Source: CCMP332 sp040218795 (GTDB lineage: Bacteria; Bacteroidota; Bacteroidia; Cytophagales; CCMP332). From it: 64,000 nt of DNA. Each line of letters begins with the position of its first letter. Positions within the stretch are counted from its first letter, which is position 1. The notes beneath the pieces were generated by a model. That model was not told the origin of the DNA, made no database searches, and saw only the letters and a list, made by a program, of their open reading frames with translations. Below are positions 33,227-39,985 of this stretch, piece after piece. The stretch covers positions 186,001 through 250,000 of the forward strand of contig JAVJQT010000005.1 of the NCBI GenBank assembly GCA_040218795.1, read 5' to 3'. A program made the translations under genes and the position numbers.

Positions 33227-34240
33227 TTATTTAAGCACTCCTTTTAGAATCTCGAATTCAATCATCGGAGAAACACGGTCGTATAAAATATGATAGACAC
33301 CATTAATAATGGGCAAATCTACCTGGTATTTTTTATTCACTTCATGAATGCTTTTTACGGCATAATAACCTTCGGCAACCATACTCATTTCCACCATGGC
33401 CGAACGCACAGAATAACCTCTGCCCACCATATTACCCAACATTCTGTTACGGGAAAATTGAGAGTAAGCCGTTACCAGAATATCTCCCAAATAGGCGCTG
33501 GAATCTAAAAATCTGTCTCTGGGATCAATGGCATGAAGAAAGCGATGGATTTCCTGAACCGCATTTGAAACCAATACGGCCTGGAAATTATCTCCAAAAT
33601 TTTGTCCATTTGCTATTCCGCAAGCCAGTGCTATGATATTTTTCATAACCGCACTGTATTCTACGCCTTTAATATCACCCAAAATATGAGTTGAAACATA
33701 TCTGCAATTCATGAGCTGAGCAAAGGAACCAGCAATATTCTCATCCGGACCTGCAATTGTCAGATAAGACATCTTTTCAAGGGCCACTTCTTCAGCATGA
33801 CAAGGACCGGCAATAACCAGCTGATTGTTAATTGGAACTCCAAACTCTTTTTCTATAAATTCAGAAACCAATAGATTCTCATCGGGAATCATTCCTTTAA
33901 TCGCCGAAATAACCACTTTATCTTTAAGAGCATTTGGATCCAATTGTATTAAGGCATCTTTAATAAATGCCGATGGAACCGCCAGAACAACAAATTTTGC
34001 ATCGCCTACGACCTTTGCAATTTTCGAACTGGCTTTAACTTTGCGATTATTGATCTTTACATCGCTGAGATGGTTGGGATTAATTCTGAGTTTTTTAACA
34101 AGCTTGACGGTATCTTTTGACCTGAACCACCACTTAATTCGAATGCTTTTGTTTTCAGATAGAATTTTAACAATTGCCGTAGCCCAGCTACCGCTTCCAA
34201 TAACCGCAACTTCTGTAATATTTTGTCCATTCTGAGCCAA
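33227..34240 (-). CDS. gpsA: NAD(P)-dependent glycerol-3-phosphate dehydrogenase
   Basis: 337 residues. The Rossmann motif is VAVIGSGSWATAI near the N-terminus, then VLAVPSAFI, VISAIKGM, VIAGPCHAEEVA and the catalytic Lys in EYSAVMKNIIALACG. It makes sn-glycerol 3-phosphate for phospholipid synthesis. No in-frame ATG lies near; TTG 34240, just after the adaptor stop, puts the Rossmann strand at the right distance, with GGAGGG about 15 bases upstream. It is last in an apparent operon sdaAB-tolC-adaptor-gpsA with gaps of 2, 11 and 4 bp. Confidence 0.93.
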   Translation of the reverse strand: MAQNGQNITEVAVIGSGSWATAIVKILSENKSIRIKWWFRSKDTVKLVKKLRINPNHLSDVKINNRKVKASSKIAKVVGDAKFVVLAVPSAFIKDALIQLDPNALKDKVVISAIKGMIPDENLLVSEFIEKEFGVPINNQLVIAGPCHAEEVALEKMSYLTIAGPDENIAGSFAQLMNCRYVSTHILGDIKGVEYSAVMKNIIALACGIANGQNFGDNFQAVLVSNAVQEIHRFLHAIDPRDRFLDSSAYLGDILVTAYSQFSRNRMLGNMVGRGYSVRSAMVEMSMVAEGYYAVKSIHEVNKKYQVDLPIINGVYHILYDRVSPMIEFEILKGVLK

Positions 34241-34244
34241 ACTA

Positions 34245-35633
34245 CTAGTCTGCCCTCCCCGCTCTTTTACTCCTTTTGCTTTCTTTATCCATCATTTTTA
34301 CTTCATCGCCGTCTTTAAGGCGTTTGGTAACTGCCAAATAAGGACCTTTAACAATTTTTTGGCCCGGACTCAAACCTTCTTTAATTTGTATATAATCAAA
34401 ATCGCTTATACCGGTTTTTACTTCTAGCAATTTTACTTTTTGATTTTCTTCTTCAAATAAAAAGACTATCTCTCTAATTTCTTCATCATCAATTTGATCA
34501 TCTTTCTCATCCTTTGAATCTTCCTCATCATCATCCGCTTTATCCTTATTTTGAATTTCTTCTGAAGTTCTTGTGGTCACCGCGGCTAAAGGGACAGAAA
34601 TGATGTCTTTTTGACGATCGGTGATTATATCAACGGAAGCTGTCATTCCCGGCTTAAAAGGGTATTTCAAATTATCTGTTATCAAATGCGAATAACTTTC
34701 ATTGACGATTTTAATTTTTACTTCAAATTCCGTGATCGATTCGGAGGTCAGCGAGGATTCATTTGGTGAATTAGCAATGGCTGTTACTATGCCCAAAAAT
34801 TTTTCATTTTCCGAAGAATAAGAATCCACTTCTATCTCCGCTGTGTCACCAATTGAAACCCGGATAATATCGTTTTCATTTACATCCACCTGTACTTCCA
34901 TATTATTTAAATTGGCAATGCGAAGCATTTCTGTTCCTTGCATTTGTGAAGTACCTACTACCCTCTCGCCTTGTTCTATCGACAGTTTTGAAATTATTCC
35001 ACTTTCCGGTGCGAATATTTTGGTAAAACTCAAATTATCTTCTGCCACTCTCACCGCAGCCAATGCATTTTGCAAACTGAATTCAGCAGCTCTTACATTT
35101 TGCTTTTGGCCCTCCAGTTCTTGTTCAGCTACCTTATAATCCGTTTCTGATTGCTCATAGTCAAGGTCTGAAATGACATTGTCCTCATGTAGTTTTTTAT
35201 TCCTTTTAAAATTAAATTCCGACTGTTGAAAACGCGCTTTCGCTCTGGCTAAATTGGCTTTCATCTGGGAAAGATTGGCCCTCGCATTGTTGGCATTGGC
35301 TTTAGCTTGATCCAATTGGTTGAGATAGATATCCTGTCTGATCCTTATCAAAAGATCGCCTTTTTTGACCGAATCCCCTTCCTGTACATTTAGCTCGATT
35401 ATTTCTCCTGAAACATCCGGGCTGATCTTTAACTCAACTTCAGGTTGCACCTTTCCTGAAGCATTTACTTTTTCGATGATTTCCCGTTTTTCTACTTCTG
35501 CAAGTTCTACTTCGATTGCATTGCCTTTTCCAATCCAGCCTTGTTTCTTACCAACTATTGATATTATTATAAGAAAGACTACAACGACTGAAAGAATGAT
35601 TATCAGTCGCTTGGAGCGATTATTTTTTGCCAT
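34245..35633 (-). CDS. Efflux periplasmic adaptor (HlyD/MacA-like)
   Basis: 462 residues with an N-terminal membrane anchor (about 9-28). Then come a split lipoyl domain (ASGKVQPEVELKISPDVSGEI and FAPESGIISKLSIEQGERV), a long coiled-coil hairpin (about 105-200), a beta-barrel domain and a membrane-proximal domain. An acidic low-complexity insert near residues 375-400 (DDDEEDSKDEKDDQIDDEE) sits in the membrane-proximal domain. It should bridge an inner-membrane pump to the TolC protein encoded just upstream. No permease (MacB or RND) gene is in this operon or window, so the pump type is undecided. Confidence 0.9.
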   Translation of the reverse strand: MAKNNRSKRLIIILSVVVVFLIIISIVGKKQGWIGKGNAIEVELAEVEKREIIEKVNASGKVQPEVELKISPDVSGEIIELNVQEGDSVKKGDLLIRIRQDIYLNQLDQAKANANNARANLSQMKANLARAKARFQQSEFNFKRNKKLHEDNVISDLDYEQSETDYKVAEQELEGQKQNVRAAEFSLQNALAAVRVAEDNLSFTKIFAPESGIISKLSIEQGERVVGTSQMQGTEMLRIANLNNMEVQVDVNENDIIRVSIGDTAEIEVDSYSSENEKFLGIVTAIANSPNESSLTSESITEFEVKIKIVNESYSHLITDNLKYPFKPGMTASVDIITDRQKDIISVPLAAVTTRTSEEIQNKDKADDDEEDSKDEKDDQIDDEEIREIVFLFEEENQKVKLLEVKTGISDFDYIQIKEGLSPGQKIVKGPYLAVTKRLKDGDEVKMMDKESKRSKRAGRAD

Positions 35634-35644
35634 ATATAACTCTC

Positions 35645-37135
35645 TTAAAAGAGATCTTTGCCTTGATAAAAATCTAAAACTTTGAGACTAAAGATATAAT
35701 CATATTTGGCTCGCACCAAATCCGTTTCTGCGGCATTTAAATTATTCAATGCCACCTGATAATCTGTCGAGTTCACAACACCGAGATTGTATCTCTGTTC
35801 GGTAACCCTGAATGCTTCCTTTAAGGCATCAACCTGTTTTTGGCGCGCCTGAAATGTTTTGGATGATGCAATAGCATTATTATAGGCTTGCTCAATATCA
35901 TTCCTCACCTGATTCTCTGTAGATTTCTTGGTGATCTGGGCTCTTTCATAGGCTATTTTAGATCGTTGTACATTGATTCTGGTCTGCATATTATTAAATA
36001 TGGGAATGCTCAAATTCAATGACAGGTTTTGACTGATATTATCACTTAATTGTTCAGTTACAGGATAACTGCTTTCAAAGCTTCCTCCCGTCTGGCTGGA
36101 AGTAGCATCCGTGGTCAACGTACTGAATGGGCTTTCATAAACTGCAGCACCCTGACTCCCATCGGATTCTCTTAAAAAGCCTAATTGTGTATTTGGTATT
36201 ATTACGGAGCTTCCGTCTGAAATAAACCGCTCTCTATCCGCTGCGCTCGAATAATTGCTTCGAAGACCTGCATTTAATGACAAACTGGGATAATACCCTC
36301 CTCTGGCTTCTTTCTGCTGGTATTCAGCACTTTGAGCTCTGTATTCCGCTGCTTTTATATCCGGTAAGTTGTTCGTGGCTATATCATAAATAGCCTCAGG
36401 AGAATTTTCAAAAATTCCAGAACCCGGGTCTTCAACTTCAGGAATTTCTACGTCAAATGGTTCCGAGGCCGGTATTAAAAGCAATTGTTTTAAATTGAGA
36501 AGGGACAAGGAAAGGGCATTTTCCGCATTAATTACATTTAATTCCGCTGTGGCTACCTGCGATTCAAGGTCGAGCTTATTCGATATCGGTAAAGATCCGG
36601 CATTGACTAATTTTTCAGTTCTGTTCAATTGCTCTTTGGCTATTTCTAATTGAAACTGATTATTTTGAAGCAATTCTTTGTTTAAAACAACGGTCAAAAA
36701 ACTATTGGAGACAAACAGTGCAATATTATTTTTAGCCGTTTGTAATTCAAATTCCGAAGCAACAATTTCCAGTTTATTTCTTGATATGGCATTTCTAACT
36801 TGCATGCCATTCCATAAGAGTAAATTTGCATTGGCGTTAACACCTATTGAATTTATTCTTTCCGTTCTGAAATCATTAGTAGTTGGGTCAATTGACCGAC
36901 CCCAATTAAAACCATAGCTCGCACCTGCATTAACAGAGGGCGCCTGATTCCAATTATTCTGATCTAAAGTATAACCGGCATTTTCAAGATTTAGTCTTGA
37001 ACTTTGTACATCCAGATTTTCTTTCTGCGCTCTTTCAATGCATTCCAGCAATGTCCATTTTTTAGCTTCAACAGTTTGTGCATTAACAAATTGAGCTAGT
37101 ATCAAACCTATAAATAACAATACAATACTTTTCAT
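35645..37135 (-). CDS. TolC-family outer-membrane efflux channel
   Basis: 496 residues with a signal peptide (MKSIVLLFIGLILAQFVNAQ). Two repeated helical/strand halves are typical of OEP proteins: LLECIERAQKENLDVQSSRL near the N-terminus, NWGRSIDPTTNDF, and a second half with SLNLSIPIFNNMQTRINVQ and EQAYNNAIASSKTFQARQ. It forms the trimeric exit duct for the adjacent adaptor. It starts 2 bp after the sdaAB stop and ends 11 bp before the adaptor start. The short palindrome TCTCTTAAAAGAGA at 35641-35654 spans its stop but lacks a U-run. Confidence 0.93.
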   Translation of the reverse strand: MKSIVLLFIGLILAQFVNAQTVEAKKWTLLECIERAQKENLDVQSSRLNLENAGYTLDQNNWNQAPSVNAGASYGFNWGRSIDPTTNDFRTERINSIGVNANANLLLWNGMQVRNAISRNKLEIVASEFELQTAKNNIALFVSNSFLTVVLNKELLQNNQFQLEIAKEQLNRTEKLVNAGSLPISNKLDLESQVATAELNVINAENALSLSLLNLKQLLLIPASEPFDVEIPEVEDPGSGIFENSPEAIYDIATNNLPDIKAAEYRAQSAEYQQKEARGGYYPSLSLNAGLRSNYSSAADRERFISDGSSVIIPNTQLGFLRESDGSQGAAVYESPFSTLTTDATSSQTGGSFESSYPVTEQLSDNISQNLSLNLSIPIFNNMQTRINVQRSKIAYERAQITKKSTENQVRNDIEQAYNNAIASSKTFQARQKQVDALKEAFRVTEQRYNLGVVNSTDYQVALNNLNAAETDLVRAKYDYIFSLKVLDFYQGKDLF

Positions 37136-37137
37136 AA

Positions 37138-37815
37138 CTACATGTCGATGTTTGGTATATAAATGACCTCTTTTATCCAGTATAAATTTTTTAAATATTC
37201 AATCGTAATCGGGTTTAATCCACCATCCATTTCAATGAAATGACTGGCTCTGTCGTTTTTGCCAATTCTTGAAACAGACATGGTTGCAATATTTACTTCA
37301 TCGTTGGCAATAACATTGGCAATAAACGCAATAGCTCCTTTTTTATCATCTGCATTAAGGATTAATGTATGCAGATTTAAGCTGATATTGGCCCTGAAGC
37401 CATTAACATATGCAATATTAATTAATCCTCCGCCCAGACTTTCTCCAACCACTTCAATCTTTTTTTCTTTTGAAGTCAGGATCAGTTTAACTGTATTCGG
37501 ATGATAAATTGAAGCATTGCCAACGGATTTAAATGTATACTTTAAACCTTCTTCTTTAGCAATATCAAGGGCATTTTTTATACGACTATCATCCGTTTTA
37601 AAATCCATCAAGCCAGCCAAAATAGCTCTGTCGCTTCCATGGCCTTCATAAGTCCTTGCAAAAGAATTATAAAAAATGATTTCAGCTGATTCAGGTTTAC
37701 TCCCTAAAACGCGGATTGCCGCTCTCGCTATTCTTACTACTCCTGCCGTATGTGAACTTGAAGGTCCTACCATAATTGGTCCAACCATATCAAAAATACT
37801 GCTCCTTTCAGCCAT
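37138..37815 (-). CDS. sdaAB: L-serine ammonia-lyase, iron-sulfur type, beta subunit
   Basis: 225 residues. The domain opens SSIFDMVGPIMVGPSSSHTAG, the family hallmark, and includes NSFARTYEGHGSDRA. Residues about 150-225 form an ACT domain (LNADDKKGAIAFIANVIA, VSRIGKNDRASHFIEMD) for allosteric or substrate serine binding. With the alpha subunit it deaminates serine to pyruvate. The alpha subunit gene (sdaAA) is not in the window. It is first in the apparent sdaAB-tolC-adaptor-gpsA operon; a -7 box lies 20 bp upstream. Confidence 0.93.
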   Translation of the reverse strand: MAERSSIFDMVGPIMVGPSSSHTAGVVRIARAAIRVLGSKPESAEIIFYNSFARTYEGHGSDRAILAGLMDFKTDDSRIKNALDIAKEEGLKYTFKSVGNASIYHPNTVKLILTSKEKKIEVVGESLGGGLINIAYVNGFRANISLNLHTLILNADDKKGAIAFIANVIANDEVNIATMSVSRIGKNDRASHFIEMDGGLNPITIEYLKNLYWIKEVIYIPNIDM

Positions 37816-37835
37816 AATTTTTTATCCGTGGCATT

Positions 37836-37843
37836 CAAAATTA
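37836..37843 (-). promoter_or_regulatory. -7 promoter element of the sdaAB operon
   Basis: On the minus strand TAATTTTG, an exact TAnnTTTG, lies 20 bp before the sdaAB ATG. No TTTG is found at 19 bp upstream. Confidence 0.5.
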
Positions 37844-37938
37844 ATCAAATCACTTTATTTGCTATTACAAACAGATAAATTTAGATTTTACTTCTGCCTC
37901 CTTTTATATAAAAGGTTATAATCATTTTTAAAGATGCA

Positions 37939-38769
37939 ATGCTCGTAAATTTCAATGGAAATATCATCAAAGATTCAAATTTAGGTTTGGATCAATTGTT
38001 TAGGGCGAGTCTCTTTGCCGATGGCCTCTTTGAATCCATCTATTGTGAAAAAAATGTCATTTTCTTTCTTGAGGAGCATTTATCCCGGCTTACAAAGGGA
38101 ATGGAATGTCTGGGACTGAATTTTAGTACAAAGATTGTCATTGAGGACTGGAAAAATAATATTAATCGTATTCTAAAGGAGAATAAGTATCCGGATTACA
38201 CGCGTTTGAGAATTATGGTTTGGAGACAAGGAAAAGGTACCTACAATACTTCCGGTGAATCTTTGGCCAATTATCTTATCTTTTGTGAAGCATGCTCTCC
38301 TTTTAACATTGCTGAAATAAAGAAAATAGCAATCTCCGATCATATCAAAATCGCCAATTCATGGTATTCAAATTTTAAAACCATTAATGGATTAAACTAT
38401 GTGGGTGCATCAATAGAAAAATCAAAAAAAGGGCTTGATGAAGTACTAATAAAAAATGATAAGGGATTTATCCTGGAAGGAAGTTCATCAAATATAATTT
38501 GCGTCAGGGAAGATTATATAATATCACCAAAACGCTATTCCGGTCAGGTTGAAGGAATAATGAATGCCTGGTTAATTGCTTATTTAAAGTCAAAAAAACT
38601 CAGACATAAAGAACAAAACCTTCTTGAAAAAGATATTTCAAGTTCAGATTTAGTAATATTTTGCAATTCATTCATTATCAAGATTTTAAATAACAATAGT
38701 AATAGTAAAATCAAAAATGAATTGACAGGAATATTGACTCTTTTTCCTAAACAGCCACTGCCGCTTTAA
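37939..38769 (+). CDS. Aminotransferase class IV (aminodeoxychorismate lyase / BCAT-like)
   Basis: 276 residues of fold-type IV PLP enzymes. FADGLFESI near the start matches the family's GdGvFEti. The PLP Lys is in NFKTINGLNYVGA. The phosphate-binding region is FILEGSSSNIICV. The family includes PabC (folate), branched-chain and D-amino-acid aminotransferases. The single-domain size and the short sequence motifs favour a PabC-like lyase, but neighbours do not settle it. Its 3' end overlaps the convergent thyA by 23 bp; thyA is a folate-dependent enzyme, a weak thematic link. Confidence 0.85.
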   Translation: MLVNFNGNIIKDSNLGLDQLFRASLFADGLFESIYCEKNVIFFLEEHLSRLTKGMECLGLNFSTKIVIEDWKNNINRILKENKYPDYTRLRIMVWRQGKGTYNTSGESLANYLIFCEACSPFNIAEIKKIAISDHIKIANSWYSNFKTINGLNYVGASIEKSKKGLDEVLIKNDKGFILEGSSSNIICVREDYIISPKRYSGQVEGIMNAWLIAYLKSKKLRHKEQNLLEKDISSSDLVIFCNSFIIKILNNNSNSKIKNELTGILTLFPKQPLPL

Positions 38770-39541
38770 TATGAGGATGAGGATCGTAATTCAATAATTC
38801 AAAGTCCTCAAATTTAAAATCAAAAATAGACTTCACCTCCGGATTGATTCTCATTTGAGGTAGCGCTCTGAACTCTCTGCTCAATTGTAATTCTGCTTGT
38901 TCCAAATGGTTGGAGTACAAATGAGCGTCCCCAAAAGTATGAACAAAATCGCCCGGTTTTAAATCACAAACCTGTGCCACCATAAGTGTCAGCAAAGCGT
39001 AAGAAGCAATATTAAATGGAACACCTAGAAATACATCAGCGCTTCTTTGGTACAGCTGACAGGACAATTTTCCTTCAGCTACATAAAATTGAAATATGGT
39101 ATGACAGGGAGGCAATGCCATTTCATCAACATGTTCAACATTCCAGGCTGAAACAATATGACGGCGCGAATCGGGTTTGCTTTTGATTTGTTCGATCACT
39201 TTGCTTATCTGATCAATCTGACCGCCTTTGGAAGTTGGCCATGAACGCCATTGATAGCCATAAACCGGTCCTAAATCACCATTTTCATCTGCCCATTCAT
39301 CCCAAATTGAAACTCCGTTTTCCTTTAAATAGGAAATATTGGATTCACCCTTCAAAAACCAAAGCAATTCATGAATTATGGATCGCAAATGCAGTTTTTT
39401 GGTTGTAATGCATGGAAATCCTTCAGAGAGATCAAAACGCATTTGATAGCCAAAGATGCTCAAAGTACCCGTTCCGGTCCTGTCTCCTTTTTTCACTCCC
39501 TTATCGAGAATATGCTGCATTAAGTCGTGGTACTGCTTCAT
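38747..39541 (-). CDS. thyA: Thymidylate synthase
   Basis: 264 residues, identical in length to E. coli ThyA. It contains the hallmark KGDRTGTGTLSIFG, the catalytic Cys near residue 145 in LPPCHTIFQFYV, QLYQRSADVFLGVPFNIASY and the C-terminal HPHIKAAVAV. It converts dUMP to dTMP using methylenetetrahydrofolate. The stop is inside the 3' end of the class IV aminotransferase gene. Its promoter overlaps the terminator of the small exported-protein gene upstream. Confidence 0.97.
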   Translation of the reverse strand: MKQYHDLMQHILDKGVKKGDRTGTGTLSIFGYQMRFDLSEGFPCITTKKLHLRSIIHELLWFLKGESNISYLKENGVSIWDEWADENGDLGPVYGYQWRSWPTSKGGQIDQISKVIEQIKSKPDSRRHIVSAWNVEHVDEMALPPCHTIFQFYVAEGKLSCQLYQRSADVFLGVPFNIASYALLTLMVAQVCDLKPGDFVHTFGDAHLYSNHLEQAELQLSREFRALPQMRINPEVKSIFDFKFEDFELLNYDPHPHIKAAVAV

Positions 39542-39556
39542 GAATTACAATTTTGA

Positions 39557-39564
39557 CAAAAATA
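39557..39564 (-). promoter_or_regulatory. -7 promoter element of thyA
   Basis: TATTTTTG on the minus strand, an exact TAnnTTTG, 15 bp before the thyA ATG. It sits in the U-run region of the preceding terminator, so termination and the new start are nearly superimposed. Confidence 0.45.
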
Positions 39565-39591
39565 AAAAAGCCCCAACAATTTGCAGGGGCT
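39563..39591 (-). terminator. Intrinsic terminator of the small exported-protein gene
   Basis: On the minus strand AGCCCC (39591-39586), an 11-base loop, GGGGCT (39574-39569), then a U-run. The stem is perfect and GC-rich. Confidence 0.8.
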
Positions 39592-39613
39592 CATTCTATA
39601 AAACAACTAATAA

Positions 39614-39853
39614 TTATTTTTCAGACTCGCTTTTTTCTTTTTTAGGATCTTTTACATCCTTGCAGCAACCATCTTTCATATCTTTTTTAGCGCAATCTTT
39701 TGATTTGGCTTTTTTCTTATCTTTTTTCTTTGCTTTGACATCATCTCCGCCCTCATTTTCTATTTTAACGAAATTACTTTCGAATGCCATTGCTGGAGCA
39801 ATTTGTACAGAAAGGAATGCGGAAAGGAATACAAGTGCTATTAATTTTTTCAT
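39614..39853 (-). CDS. Small exported Lys-rich protein
   Basis: 79 residues. Residues 1-23 are a signal peptide ending in APAMA. The mature part of about 55 residues is very polar, with DVKAKKKDKKKAKSKDCAKK and three Cys (one single, one CC pair), ending in KSESEK. No family is recognised. It has the best promoter in the window and a strong terminator, so it is an independent and probably well expressed gene. Possible roles are metal or polyanion binding at the envelope; the sequence does not decide. Confidence 0.75.
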   Translation of the reverse strand: MKKLIALVFLSAFLSVQIAPAMAFESNFVKIENEGGDDVKAKKKDKKKAKSKDCAKKDMKDGCCKDVKDPKKEKSESEK

Positions 39854-39869
39854 AGGTGTTGATTTTAGT

Positions 39870-39900
39870 CAAATTTAGAAATACGCCTGAATAATTCAAA
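39870..39900 (-). promoter_or_regulatory. Full Bacteroidota promoter of the small exported protein
   Basis: On the minus strand TTTG (39900-39897), exactly 19 bp, then TAAATTTG (39877-39870). This matches the consensus TTTG-N19-TAnnTTTG at every defined base, 16 bp before the ATG at 39853. Confidence 0.8.
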
Positions 39901-39959
39901 ACGTAAATAAATTGAAAAGGTTAATTTACTTATATCCTTAAAGATTCTTTCAATAATTC

Positions 39960-39967
39960 TATTTTTG
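39960..39967 (+). promoter_or_regulatory. -7 promoter element of leuS
   Basis: TATTTTTG, an exact TAnnTTTG, 18 bp before ATG 39986. It overlaps an in-frame TTG at 39965, which therefore cannot be the start. Confidence 0.55.
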
Positions 39968-39985
39968 CGGGAAATTTCAATATTT

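Noticed and set aside
35641..35654. Palindrome TCTCTTAAAAGAGA at the tolC/adaptor junction
   Set aside because: It lies across the tolC stop in a tight operon and has no U-run, so termination there is unlikely.
39965..39985. TTG start of leuS seven codons upstream
   Set aside because: The -7 element overlaps this codon, so it would not be in the mRNA.
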